64,000 nucleotides of DNA from Charina bottae (Eukaryota > Chordata > Lepidosauria > Squamata > Charinaidae), in contig JALMGJ010000005.1 of the NCBI GenBank assembly GCA_023362775.1, positions 82,811,921 through 82,875,920 on the forward strand, in the 5' to 3' direction. A program made the position numbers and the translations under genes. This document shows, piece after piece, positions 34,421 to 47,200 of this stretch. The first letter of the stretch is position 1. Each line of letters starts with the position of its first letter. A model generated the notes under the pieces. The model was not told the DNA's origin. It worked only from the letters and a program-made list of their open reading frames with translations, and did not search any database.

Positions 34421-34600
34421 TGAGCGGCGACCGACCAAAGCAGTTGGCCCGGAAGAGCCCTCTGCGAGCCTTGCCTCCTGAAGTGGGGCTGGATCCGGGA
34501 AAAGCTGGAGGAAGTTGCAGAGACGCTGTGCTTGCCCACCTCCCGTGTGCAGCGAAGAGACCCCTCCGTCGTCTTTTTTCCCTCAGCTCCAAGACCAGAA

Positions 34601-36567
34601 CAAGGGCGGTTTAAAAGAATGACTGGCAGGGAGATGAAGCGGGGAAGGAGAAATTGATTCTGGTCCGAGCGACAAAAAAACATGTTCGGAGTTGCCTATA
34701 TCCACATATGCTATTCCTGCACTTTGCAAAAAAAAAAAATAATAATAACAGTTCTGGAATCTATGCACAATGCTGCAGAGGTTCACTTGTCTCCCAATCA
34801 AATCCATTCCTCGGAAAAGATAGGCTGTCAGGTAGATGGTTAAGGATGGATCCTCACTTCGTTTTTTTCTCCAGCACAGATACAGGCTATTGATCATTTC
34901 TAGAGGGTGGGCATGCCTGGCATCATTGTGAACCACCACAACCACCCCAGCTCACAGAAAGGTAACCTCAGCCCACAGTTTCCTGTTACACATCAAAGTA
35001 GTGTTTTCTGATATGCTGGCTCAAATGGTGCTGTCCAGTTGTCTACTGTGTACAGTTAGGGAATACTCCTTTTCTTCCAGTCACTGGCATAGCCATTTGG
35101 GTTGCCTGCACCCTTCTGAAAGGACTAGACTGATTAAACTATATGTTAAGTTTCACTCTGAAATTATTTTTTGCAAACCTGCCTTCACTGAACACATTAT
35201 GAAGCACAGTGCTGTTACAGCACTGTGATACTGCAGGCATGTGTCCTCAGCCAGCATGTCACATATAAGCACGTACCTGGAGGCTCCTCCTCCATGTGCT
35301 CCTCTGCTTCTGGCTCTTGTGGAGTGGTGCAAAGTCAGGTCTTGCTGCTCTTCCAGAGACCAGGAACAACTACTTGGGTGTAGCACGTATATGCATAAAG
35401 CATTTTGGTGGTTCCATTGAGCATTATGTACACTGGTAAAATCCAAAATCCACAGGAAACAATGCTATGGAGAAAGGAAGGATGGGTTAGCAAAGAGTAG
35501 CACAATGAAAGAACCTTTCTTCATACAGACTAAATGTAGAGGGTTAAGCTGTCTATGTGACCATAAGAAGGAAAACTACTTGGTGCTTGTTCTCATGTAA
35601 CCTCATGGTTGAGTCCTCGGGAAGTGGCGTTCAACCCTGGAGTAGCACCTTGGAAGAAAGTACAGCCTTCTGTGGTGGGTTCCACTACAGTGGGAGGATC
35701 AAGGTTCTGCTCAGAAGGCCAAGACTAAAGTAAAACCTGTACACTGGAAGCAGAGGTAAGAATTGCCAATAACTATTGTGACCACAGGTTGCAATAGTAC
35801 ATAAGAAAAAAAGAATGAAATAAAAAGAAGGGAAAGAAATTACAGCAACAAAGAAAACACACAGAAGAGAATTAAGATGAAACCAATACTAAAATTGAGA
35901 GCTTAAAAATTTCTAACTTTAAAAGAAAGCATGGCAAAGGAAACCTGACTACTAACAGTTGGAATCACATCCGCATGGAGGTAGTTCAGTCATTCAGCAT
36001 CTGACCCCTTAAGTTTATCATCAATATTTTCCCCCCGATTTCATTGTAGATATGGCAGGAGAGGATGTAACACCACAAAGGCAGAGATACGGTTGTGGTA
36101 GACATTAACAAAATCTCCCTTCATGGTATGCAGTGGGCATGGTCTGAAAGTGGAGATATGTAAAACCTTTCTCAATGAAGCATTATGATGTTGACCAGAT
36201 TTTACGAGAGGCTTTCATATTTCTTACAATGGTAGTACCAAGGTGAAAACTTTGACAGTTTACTGCAATAGCATCTCTACAGGCATCTTGTTTGAAAAGG
36301 TTGACTGAAGTTTTCACAATTCTAAGAACTAAATTTCCCTAAAGGGGGCAAGGAAAACAATTATAGATAGGAATTTGATCCCTTGTTTTTCACCTACACA
36401 ATACAAGAAACAAAGTTTAACTAAGTGGGGATCTTGGAGGCTTTCCAATTGCTTATAGTACCTTAGCAATGCAAGATAAATTCTAAGGAAGATTAACTCC
36501 ACTTCCATCTTAAGGTAGGCAGCAGGAGTGCCCTGAGAGAGGCTCAGAATTTTCCTTAGGAAAAGTT
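34601..36567. other. Upstream flank of NFKB2
   Basis: No exon of a neighbouring gene was recognised. On the minus strand near 36560-36410 a frame (LSLSQGTPAAYLKMEVELIF-like) resembles a LINE reverse-transcriptase C-terminal region, suggesting an old remnant. Confidence 0.4.
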
Positions 36568-36586
36568 TTTTACATCATTTTTTAAA

Positions 36587-37060
36587 ATGATGTACAGATG
36601 GTACATAACCCCTAATACATTGTCTAAAATGAATACTATGTTATCTAATAAATGTTGGAAATGCAAGAAAGAAGTTGGCACCTTTTTTCATCAATGGTGG
36701 ACGTGTCAGAAATCAAAAAAGTACTGGGACATAATTCATCAGACTATATGTGAAATATTAGAAGAAGATATGAATAAGGAACCAGAACTCTACTTGTTGG
36801 GATTTATAAAACCAGAAATATATAAGCAGCATGGGAAACTATTATTTTACTTAATTGCCGCCAGAACCATTTTTGCTAAACACTGGAAAGAGGATTTTAT
36901 ACCTACAATTGAAGAATGGTTGATAAAAACGATGGACCTAGCACAAATGGCAAAACTGACGGACCAATTGAATGACAAGAATATGGAGGAATTCAGCTTT
37001 TGTTGGAGCCCGTTCTACAAATTCATAGAAAAGACTCAAAAAGTCCAATTGGAATTATAA
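36587..37060 (+). pseudogene. L1 ORF2 C-terminal fragment, 157 codons open
   Basis: Reads MYRWYITPNTLSKMN, then CWKCKKEVGTFFHQWWTC and EEWLIKTMDLAQMAKLTD. This is the Cys-rich C-terminal region of L1 ORF2 without the catalytic domains. The frame is intact to the natural stop, so this copy is younger than the one at 6510. Confidence 0.82.
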
Positions 37061-37346
37061 TGTAAATAAATGTTAGAGATTATAGTTGTTTATAAATGGT
37101 TGAAGAAAATGATGGTGAGAAAGTAGGAAGTCCTGTTTTTGTAGTTGTTTTTTGTCTGGTGTTTTTTTTTCCAAAATAGGTGAAAGTAGGGTAGAGAAGA
37201 GGGGAATTAGGAAGTTGAGAAGGTAAGAGGAGGAAGAGGAGAAGGTGAAGAGAATAGTGAGAAGAGAGGAGATAGAAGTTAAAATGAAAGAAGAAAAATA
37301 AGTTGTCGCTGTAAGTTCCAAAGGGATAGTGAGAGATAGAGTAGAG

Positions 37347-37608
37347 CAGAGCTTTCCAAACTTTTCATGTTGGTGACACACTTTTTAGACATGCATCATT
37401 TTGCGACACACTCTTACAGCAGGGCACAAGGCAGGCACTAGGACCTGCGTGGAATCCTGGCAGGGCAGGTTTGGAGGCAGCAAGGCACAAGGCAGGCACT
37501 AGGACCTGCGTGGAATCCTGGCAGGGCTCGGAGGCAGCAGCAGCTGTGACACCCAGACACTGCAGCCGACACACTAACATGTCCCGACACACAGTTTGGA
37601 AAGCTCTG
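37347..37608 (+). mobile_element. hAT MITE in an L1 3' UTR
   Basis: Ends CAGAGCTTTCCAAACT on both sides, 8-bp TSD GAGTAGAG at 37339-37346 and 37609-37616. The core differs from other copies and contains a tandem repeat of about 64 bp (GCACAAGGCAGGCACTAGGA unit). Confidence 0.92.
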
Positions 37609-37812
37609 GAGTAGAGAGAAGAAAGAAGGGAGAATTAAGTAAGTTAGAAAGGAGAAATAATAGATTGTCTCAAAAGAGGGTTGATATCATATTAATATTT
37701 AAGTAATGTTATGTGTGCAATATAATGTTATTTTTGTATTGTCATGTCATTTTTGTTATGTTATGTGATGGCAGTTTTTGTTCTAAAAAAAATAAAAAAA
37801 ACATTAAAAAAG

Positions 37813-38689
37813 GGAAACTGTTTTGAACTACTTCCCAACTGGACAACGGCTTTCTCCTCTCAGCCCCATATAACATCTGAGCTATCACCGCTGCACAATA
37901 TATTGGTGTAAATGATGGGCATTAATTGACCACCTGTGTTCAATATTTCTTCTGCCATGACCACTACCTTTGTCTTATCTTCAGTCTTCCCCTTTCACAA
38001 TAGTTGGCCAATCTGGTCAGCAATCTTATAAGTTTCAGTGCAGAAAATAAGAGCCATGTCATTAGCATACATTAGGATTGAGATTTTACATCCACTGAGG
38101 GAAAAGAAGAAAAAGCATGGTGACTTCATAGCCACTATAGCAGGGCTTTCCAAAGTTTTCCTGCGGCGACACACCAACCGCGGGAAAACCTGGAAGTGCC
38201 GCTGTTGCGGCAGCACGCAAAAACCCGGAAGCGCTGCTGCCGCTTTCAGGTTTTTGCACGCCACCGTTGGTGTGTCGCCGCGGGAAAACCCGGAAGCGCT
38301 CATGATGATCATCGCTTCCGGGTTGTATGGCGACACACCAGACTGTGTGTGGCGACACACTTTTGTGTCGCGACACATAGTTTGGAAAGCTCTGCACTAT
38401 AGGATCAAATATGTACTTGGGACGAGTAGAGAGCCTTATTTTACACCTCTCTCCAATGACATGAGATCTGAAAACAGAAACATAATGATGCAGCCTGTAG
38501 TGGTCTATGGAACATTACCACACTGGGTAGAAATATCCTTGGGAATGCTTCCAATAGCATGCATTGGCAACATCCTGCATGGCCAGTTCTCTGCAGCAGA
38601 GAGCACACTACACAGGGCAAGTTATTTGATTGGTCCACCCCAGGCAACTAATGGACCCCACTGGGTTTCAGAGGGAGGTTGGGGTTGTT
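37813..38689. other. Intergenic; holds the hAT MITE at 38141-38394
   Basis: 37850-38100 reads on the minus strand like degraded LINE reverse-transcriptase text (ILMYANDMALIF, recalling the YADD motif), interrupted by the MITE. No intact gene. Confidence 0.4.
38141..38394 (-). mobile_element. hAT MITE (CAGRGCTTTCCAAA family)
   Basis: TIRs CAGGGCTTTCCAAAG and complement of CAGAGCTTTCCAAACT, 8-bp TSD CACTATAG at 38133-38140 and 38395-38402. Reverse orientation relative to the copy at 17728. Confidence 0.92.
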
Positions 38690-39640
38690 CCTGAAAGTCT
38701 AGTTCACAAGTCCAACTGAAGCCTGATTCACTGCTTGGAATGAGAGGGCAGCTGAGGCTCTAAATTGGACCATGGCTATGAGGCCTCTCTCCTCTCATAG
38801 ATCCCATGGCTCCTCTTGGTTTACCGAGAAGCTGAGGGAGATGAAGCATGAGAAGAGATGCCTAGAGTGTCACTGGAGAACAACAAGAAAAAAATCTAGC
38901 CAAGCATGAATTAGAGCTGCTGTCAAGGCCTACCTCATGATGGTAAGAGCAGCAAAACATCAGTATTTTTATGTCTTACTACATCTGCAGATAGCTACCC
39001 AGTAGCCCTGTTTAGAGAGTTCCAGCTCCTCCTCCTCCTTTTCCTTCAGGGACACTGTGAAGAATATTCTAGGCATCTGTCAGATAGGCACTCCAAGTTG
39101 GCCTTAAGGCAGAGCCTGTGGAAGTGACCAAGGCTGAGTCTGGTCTGGTTATCTAGGATGAGTTTGATCTTGTTGGTCCCGATTAAGTAGACAGGGTGCT
39201 TGCAACTGTTAGCTCAGCCACCTGTGTGCTGGACCCATGTTAGCTAGGGATTCCCGCAGACAATGAGTGATCCTGCTGTTGCTTAAAGAGGCAGTGATTA
39301 ACTTCCTCCTCAGGAAGCTAATCAGAAACCATTTTGGATAACTTTTGCCCCATTTCCAATCTTCAATTTTTAGGGAAGGTTTTTGAGAAGATGTTCGTGT
39401 GACAGCTTCAGAAAAATCCTGGAGGAAATGGATTGTCTGGACCCTTTTCAGTCGGGTTTCAGACCTGGATACAGGACCAAAACAGCATTGATCGCACTTG
39501 TGATTGACCTCTAGCAGGAGCAGGATTGTGGTGGTGTGTCCATCCAGGTTCTTCTTGATAACTCAGTGGCTTTTGATAACATCAATCATCCTTCTGGACT
39601 GGCTCCATGGATTGGAAGTGGGAGGTATTGTTTTGTACTG
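38690..39640 (+). mobile_element. Degenerate L2/CR1-clade LINE (RT N-terminal part)
   Basis: Plus-strand pieces resemble the region ahead of and into the reverse transcriptase: LTEKLREMKHEKRCLE-like text near 38830, and LDPFQSGFRPGYRTKTALIA near 39430-39500. Many stops and frameshifts. Confidence 0.65.
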
Positions 39641-40270
39641 GTTCTTCTTTCTTTGCCTTTGGTATTATAAAATAGAATTTTAGTATACCATATAAATTTG
39701 TACATTTATGCTTGGTCATCCAAGATGGATGGAAGGATGGATGAATGGGTGGTTACTTAAACATTTATTCACTTAAATTCTTGTAAATATTCTTTACATT
39801 AGGCTTGCAGAACAATAAAAGCACTATATTCACTTGTTAACGTGTGTGTTTGACTTTGTTCCTACCCATTCTCATCCTCTGCCACACTCATACCGAGGTC
39901 CAGCAGTTTTATAGCTCCTGCAACTCAGCCCTGTTTGTCCCTACCTGCTTAACTTAGCCATTTACCCAATTTTATTTCTGTACTGGTAGTTTCGGCCGTA
40001 TACAATGACACTGTTGAGGTCAAACCCACCATTTGGTGAGGGAAAACGTCCCCATGGTTTCTCAAATATATTCTATGAATCCTCCTACTTAGGACCACTG
40101 GGAGGATTCATACCACTGACTTTTCCTATTGGCCAGGCAGATAGTAGCAGGCATGGCTTGGCACTGCAGCCAGTTAGTGTTTAGAAGGAATGTTCTCTGC
40201 TGCCAGGCTTTGACAATAGGTTTTATAATGAGGAGGCTTGGATTTTTAGCAACTCTTTCTCTCCAAGTCA

Positions 40271-40335
40271 TTCCTTCCTTCCTTCCTTCCTTCCTTCCTT
40301 CCTTCCTTCCTTCCTTCCTTCCTTCCTTCCTTCCT
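40271..40335. repeat. (CCTT)n microsatellite
   Basis: About 16 TTCC units directly before an L2-like 3' tail. Confidence 0.95.
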
Positions 40336-40344
40336 ATAATTTAT

Positions 40345-40655
40345 ATAACCGCCCAGAGTCCCCTTTGGGGGAGATGGGGTGGTGATAAAAATAGAAAGAA
40401 TAAATAAATAAATATATGGCCCCATCTCACAACATTTACTCTGGGTGATGTACAAGGATTGACAACAGTTATAAGCAATGACCTATGATGCCCAAAATAA
40501 AAAATACGTCTCACTCAGAAAAACCACATCAACAGCAAAGCTGACCTAACCTCCGGGCCCAAATGTCTGCAGAAGCAGCCAGGCAGGTCTAGAGCCTTAC
40601 AAAAGGCGAACAGGGTCGGGGCCATCCAGATCTCCGGGAGGAATGCTGTTTTTTT
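40345..40655. mobile_element. L2-like 3' tails (two small fragments)
   Basis: 40345-40415 is a plus-strand 3' tail (CCGCCCAGAGTCCCCTTTGG and an AAAT-rich end). 40416-40655 resembles the minus-strand 3' part of a related LINE (complement of the region near 2690-2760). Remnants only. Confidence 0.5.
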
Positions 40656-42076
40656 TTCTTAGAAAGATCATGACATGTCAGACTAGGTAGAGGTAGTTTA
40701 GCTCTGTTTGAGTTTAAATTCACTTCTTGGGGCTTGCTGACTGGGCCAAATAATATTTTTCAATATTGCCTCAATACACAATTCCTGGAGGCGGAGCAAT
40801 TGGTGGCTGCCGATGAGAGCTTTCTACCATCCCACTCTGTGATCAAGTTTTCTGGGGTTTTTTTTAAAACAAAACTCCTAGGCATTTTAGCCAGGAGCTA
40901 AGCCAAGAAAGCGTGGCCAGAGGAGGCTAAGAACCCTGGCTGGTTTTTTCGTTAACATCCAGCACAAACACATAAGTGGCTTTGTAAGCTGACCACCCCA
41001 CACAGACTGTAATTGTTTCATTTCACATGCGCAGACCCTCACATTGTTGGCTGAAGATATGAAAGCACCTCTGCAACACTAACAGTTCCTCCAGATTGGA
41101 TGTATTGCAATTTTAACTGTTCTTTCAGATTGGAGTTCGTCACACCAAACTGATCCTGTGGTGAGACAAACTTTTATCAGTTGGACTGCAGTGTGGAAAA
41201 ACTGGATTATGAACATAAAACTTTCAGCAGGGAAGTACCTTAAGAGGGGATCTACTATGTTAATTGCTTAAGGATTTAACTTGTGGGTTCAGTTATAATG
41301 TTTGTTGACTAATTACTTCTGTGAACCACATAGAAATGTGAAATATTTGGGTGGAAACAATCTGGTTGTCCTTGAACGCTTGTGATTCAAATTGTCTTTT
41401 TCCCCCCTCTATTGTTCTGTCTCCTACCTCACCTTCCAAGGACTCTTTTCCAAGAATTACAAAGTCCATTAGGTGGCGCCAAAGGACATATTTTATGTAC
41501 TGTGACTTTCAGAAACAAAAATCTACTTCTATGCACACAATTTTTGGAAATTTGAACTGTGATTTTCTATACATATAAATTTGAAGACTTTGAAGAGGTG
41601 GCTGTAAGGGAGAAAGGATAAAGAGAAGTATAAGAGATCAGGAATAGTTTATTAGTAGATAGATAGGTTTTGAGAGTGGGAAAAGGCTTACAGTAAGGGA
41701 ATTACAGTGCTTAACAGAGTGCCACTCTGCAGACAGACTCACCAATGTAAAAAAATAAGATGAATTGAAATTTTTAGAATTAACAGTGCACATTTTATAA
41801 TACTGTGGTTAACTTTCCCATTGTTTCCACTTCTGCTATAGACTCCATTTCGTGACATGTAATAAAGCGATTTTTCTCCATTTGTTGAGAATTGAGATGT
41901 CAATTCTGAACTCTCATGGGATTGCTAACACAACGCTGGAGTTAAGTTTCCCCTTGTTTGTACTTTTGCTATGCACTCCATTTTGGGTAATGTGGCAGAA
42001 TAGCGATTTTTGGATTTCTCTTAAGACAGAGAGAGATTCATGAAAACACATAGTTTTCCTGATTCTCCTTTCCAGA

Positions 42077-42768
42077 TAGTTCAGAATTGATATCTCAATA
42101 CAGTCTAGGACACTCATCTAGTTTGAGGCACCATCACAGGGAAGCCTCATGTTAGCTATTGCTATGAGGGCTATTGAAGTGAATGCAGAATTCAACTTTT
42201 AGAACTCAACTTCCCTGCTCAGTCAAAGACCCGATTTGAAAAGTAGCTGGTGATTCATGTTCTATCTGGAAAGGAGAATCAGGAAAACCATATGTTTTCA
42301 TGAATCTCTCTCTGTCTTAAGAGAAATCCAAAGTCAAATCTGAGAAAAATCAAATCAAATCAAATCTGAGGAAAAAAAATGAGTGAAATCCAAAGAACAA
42401 ATCAGAAAAATCGCTATTCTGCCACATTGCCCAAAACGGAGTGTATAGCAAAAGTACCAACAAGGGGAAACGTAACTACAGCGTTGTGTTAGCAATCCCA
42501 TGAGAGTTCAGAAGTGACATCTCAATACAGCCTAGGACACTCATCTAGTTTCATCTTCTGTCTGGAAAGGAGGGTCAGGGAAACCATGTGTTTTCATGAT
42601 TCTCTCTCTTTCGTAAGAAATCCAAAGAACAAATCTGAGATAAATCGCAATTCTGCTACATTGCCCGAAATGGGGTGTATAGCAAAACTTTCCCCGCTCA
42701 GGGAAAGACCCGTTTTGAAATGTATCTTCTATCTGGAAAGAAGAATCCGGAAAACCATGTGCTTTCAG
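42077..42768 (-). repeat. Inverted satellite block, copy 1
   Basis: After CTTTCCAGATAG the array switches to reverse-oriented monomers (TTCAGAATTGATATCTCAAT) and returns to forward at GGGCTTTTCCTGATTCTCC. It contains (AATCA)n-like text (AAATCAAATCAAATC) near 42350. Copies with the same breakpoints start at 54656, 56006 and 63080. Confidence 0.88.
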
Positions 42769-42940
42769 GGCTTTTCCTGATTCTCCATTCCAGATAGAAG
42801 ATGAAACTAGATGAGTGTCCTAGACTGTATTGAGATGTCAATTCTGAACTCCCATGGGATTGCTAACACAACGCTGTAGTTAAGTTTCCCCTTGTTGGTC
42901 CTTTTGCTATTCACTCCATTTCGGGCAATGTAGCAGAATT

Positions 42941-44013
42941 TAAACTTAACTCCAGCGTTGTGTTAGCAATCCCATGAGAGTTCAGAAGTGACATCTCAAT
43001 ACAGCCTAGGACACTCATCTAGTTTCATCTTCTGTCTGGAAAGGAGGGTCAGGGAAACCATGTGTTTTCATGATTCTCTCTGTGACGTAAGAAATCCAAA
43101 GAACAAATCTGAGAAAAATCGTTATTCTGCCACATTGCCCAAAATGGAGTGGATTGCATAACGTTCCCCGCTCAGGGAAAGTCCCGATTTGAAAAGTAGC
43201 TGGTGATTCATCTTCTATCTGGAAAGGAGAATCAGGAAAACCATGTGTTTTCATGATTCTCTCTCTGTCGTAAGAAATCCAAAGAACAAATCTGAATAAA
43301 ATCGTTATTCTGCCACATTGCCCAAAATGGAGTGTATAGCAAAACTTTCCCCGCTCAGGGAACGACCCCATTTGAAAAGTAGCTGGTGATTCATCTATCT
43401 GGAATGGAGAATCAGGAAAACCATGTGTTTTCATGATTCTCTCTCTTTCGAAAGAAATCCAAAGAACAATTCTGGGAAAAATCGCTTTTCTGACCCATTG
43501 CCCAACATGGAGTCTGCAGCAAAACGTTCCCCGCTCAGGGATAGACCCGATTTGAAAAGTAGCTGGTGATTCATCTATCTGGAAAGGAGAGTCGGGAAAA
43601 CCATGTGTTTTCATGACTCTCTGTCTTAAGTGAAATCCAAAGAACAAATCAGAAAAATCGCTATTCTGCCACATTGCCCAAAACGGAGTGTATAGCAAAA
43701 GTACCAACAAGGGGAAACGTAACTACAGCGTTGTGTTAGCAATCCCATGAGAGTTCAGAAGTGACATCTCAATACAGCCTAGGACACTCATCTAGTTTCA
43801 TCTTCTGTCTGGAAAGGAGGGTCAGGGAAACCATGTGTTTTCATGATTCTCTCTCTTTCGTAAGAAATCCAAAGAACAAATCTGAGATAAATCGCAATTC
43901 TGCTACATTGCCCGAAATGGGGTGTATAGCAAAACTTTCCCCGCTCAGGGAAAGGACCGTTTTGAAATGTATCTTCTATCTGGAAAGAAGAATCCGGAAA
44001 ACCATGTGCTTTC
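42941..44013 (-). repeat. Longer inverted satellite block
   Basis: Reverse monomers from AAACTTAACTCCAGCGTTGT to the pivot near 44013. The part 43015-43710 is an inverted near copy of 58898-59593, about 16 kb away. Confidence 0.85.
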
Positions 44014-44220
44014 AGGGCTTTTCCTGATTCTCCATTCCAGATAGAAGATGAAACTAGATGAGTGTCCTAGTCTGTATTGAGATGTCAATTCTGAACTCCC
44101 ATGGGATTGCTAACACAACGCTGTAGTTAAGTTTCCCCTTGTTGGTCCTTTTGCTATTCACTCCATTTCGGGCAATGTAGCAGAATTGCGATTTATCTCA
44201 GATTTGTTCTTTGGATTTCA

Positions 44221-47200
44221 CTTAAGACAGAGAGTCATGAAAACACATGGTTTTCCTGATTCTCCTTTCCAGATAGATGAATCACCAGCTACTTTTCAAA
44301 TCGGGTCATTCCCTGAGCGGGGAACGTTTTGCTGTACACTCCATGTTGGGCAATGGGTCAGAAAAGCGATTTTTCCCAGATTTGTTCTTTGGATTTCTTT
44401 CGAAAGAGAGAGAATCATGAAAACACATGGTTTTCCTGATTCTCCTTTCCAGATAGATGAATCACCAGCTACGTTTCAAATAGGGTCTTTCCCTGAGCGG
44501 GTAACCAGAGTTTTAAAGGGGAATTCTGCATCACTATTATAGGTCTCATAGCAATTGTTAACATGAGGCTTCTCTGTGGTGGTGCATGAAACTAGATGAG
44601 TGTCCTAGACTGTATTGAGATGTCAATTGTGAACTCTCATTGGATTGCTAATACAACGCTGTAGTTAAGTTTCCCCTTGTTGGTACTTTTGCTATTCACT
44701 CCATTTTGGGCAATGTGGTAGAATAGCGAGTTTTCTCAGATTTTTTCTTTGGATTTCTTACAACACAAAGAGAGTCATGAAAACACATGGTTTTCCTGAT
44801 TCTCCTTTCCAGATAGATGAAACTAGATGAGTGTCCTAGACTGTATTGAGAAGTCAATCCTGAACTCTCATGGGATTGCTAACACAACGTTGTAGTTAAG
44901 ATTCCCCTTGTTGGTACTTTTGCAATACACTTCATTTTGGGCAATGTGGCAGAATAGGGATTTTTCTCAGATTTGTTCTTTGGATTTCTTACGACACACA
45001 GAAAATCATGAAAGCACATGGTTTTCCGGATTCTTCTTTCCAGATAGAAGATGAATCACCAGCTACATTTCAAAGGGTCTTTCCCTGAGCGGGGAAAGTT
45101 TTGCTATACACCCCATTTCGGGCAATGTAGCAGAATTGCGATTTATCTCAGATTTGTTCTTTGGATTTCTTACGAAAGAGAGAGAATCATGAAAACACAT
45201 GGTTTCCCTGACCCTCCTTTCCAGACAGAAGATGAAACTAGATGAGTGTCCTAGGCTGTATTGAGATGTCACTTCTGAACTCTCATGGGATTGCTAACAC
45301 AACGCTGTAGTTACGTTTCCCCTTGTTGGTACTTTTGCTATACACTCCCTTTTGGGCAATGTGGCAGAATAGCGATTTTTCTGATTTGTTCTTTGGATTT
45401 CACTTAAGACAGAGTGTCATGAAAACACATGGTTTTCCCGACTCTCCTTTCCAGATAGATGAATCACCAGCTACTTTAAAAATAGGGTCTTTCCCTGAGC
45501 GGTGAACTAGTGTTCTGAAAGTGGAATTCTGCATCACTATTATAGGTCTCATAGCAATTGTTAACATGAGGCTTCTCTGTGGTGGTGCATGAAACTAGAT
45601 GAGTGTCCTAGACTGTATTGAGATGTCAATTGTGAACTCTCATTGGATTGCTAATACAACGCTGTAGTTAAGTTTGCCCTCGTTGGTACTTTTGCAATCC
45701 ACTTCATTTTGGGCAATGTGGCAGAATAGGGATTTTTCTCAGATTTGTTCTTTGGATTTCTTACGAAAGAGAGAGAATCATGAAAACACATGGTTTCCCT
45801 GACCCTCCTTTCCAGACAGAAGATGAAACTAGATGAGTGTCCTAGACTGTATTGAGATGTCAATTCTGAACTCTCATGGGATTGCTAACACAACGCTTTA
45901 GTTAAGTTTCCCCTTGTTGGTACTTTTGCTATTCACTCCATTTTGGGCAATGTGGCAGAATAGCGAGTTTTCTCAGATTTGTTCTTTGGATTTCACTTCA
46001 AAATCAATGATTTTGGGCAATATGGCAGAATAGGGATTTTTCTGATATGTTCTTTGGATTTCACTTAACACAGAGAGTCATGAAAACACATGGTTTTCCT
46101 GATTCCCCTTTCCAGATAGATGAATCACCAGCTACTTTTCAAATAGGGTCTTTCCCTGAGCGGGGAACTAGAGTTCTAAAAGTGAAATTCTGCATCACTA
46201 TTATAGGTCTCATAGCAATTGTTAACATGAGGCTTCTCTGTGGTGGTGCATGAAACTAGATGAGTGTCCTAGACTGTATTGAGATGTCACTTCTGAACTC
46301 TCATGGGATTGCTAACACAACGCTTTAGTTAAGTTTCCCCTTGTTGGTCCTTTTGCTATACACTCCATTTTGGGCAATATGGCAGAATAGGGATTTTTCT
46401 GATATGTTCTTTGGATTTCACTTAACACAGAGAGTCATGAAAACACATGGTTTTCCTGATTCTCCATTCCAGATAGATGAATCACCAGCTACTTTTCAAA
46501 TCGGGTCTATCCCTGAGCGGGGAACGTTTTGCTGCACACTCCATGTTGGGCAATGGGTCAGAAAAGCGATTTTTCCCAGAATTGTTCTTTGGATTTCTTT
46601 CGAAAGAGAGAGAATCATGAAAACACATGGTTTTCCTGATTCTCCTTTCCAGATAGATGAATCACCAGCTACGTTTCAAATAGGGTCTTTCCCTGAGCGG
46701 GTAACCAGAGTTTTAAAGGGGAATTCTGCATCACTATTATAGGTCTCATAGCAATTGTTAACATGAGGCTTCTCTGTGGTGGTGCATGAAACTAGATGAG
46801 TGTCCTAGACTGTATTGAGATGTCAATTGTGAACTCTCATTGGATTGCTAATACAACGCTGTAGTTAAGTTTCCCCTTGTTGGTACTTTTGCTATTCACT
46901 CCATTTTGGGCAATGTGGTAGAATAGCGAGTTTTCTCAGATTTTTTCTTTGGATTTCTTACAACACAAAGAGAGTCATGAAAACACATGGTTTTCCTGAT
47001 TCTCCTTTCCAGATAGATGAAACTAGATGAGTGTCCTAGACTGTATTGAGAAGTCAATCCTGAACTCTCATGGGATTGCTAACACAACGTTGTAGTTAAG
47101 ATTCCCCTTGTTGGTACTTTTGCAATACACTTCATTTTGGGCAATGTGGCAGAATAGGGATTTTTCTCAGATTTGTTCTTTGGATTTCTTACGACACACA

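Larger units (their letters stand above)
33630..34600. promoter_or_regulatory. CpG-island promoter region of NFKB2
   Basis: This stretch is much richer in G+C and CpG than its surroundings. It holds several GC boxes (near 33675, 33843, 33965 and 34318) and an E-box CACGTG near 34040, and it lies directly upstream of the first coding exon. No TATA box is evident. The open frames in it on both strands are a side effect of high G+C. Confidence 0.75.
36568..37812 (+). mobile_element. 5'-truncated L1 with hAT MITE in its 3' UTR
   Basis: Contains the ORF2 C-terminus (36587-37060), a purine-rich 3' UTR and an A-rich tail at about 37786-37810. Possible imperfect TSDs (GGAAAAGTTTT and GGAAACTGTTTT). 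Boundaries approximate. Confidence 0.75.
39641..41810. other. Intergenic flank of the satellite array
   Basis: Contains the CCTT repeat and L2-like tails at 40271-40655. 40780-41600 starts with CCTGGAGGCGGAGCAATTGG, which resembles an L1 5' UTR start, but no ORF1 or ORF2 follows. No gene was recognised. Confidence 0.4.

Noticed and set aside
33784..34683. Several frames of 60-240 codons on both strands in the CpG island
   Set aside because: High G+C removes stop codons; the region is the NFKB2 promoter and no frame resembles a protein family.
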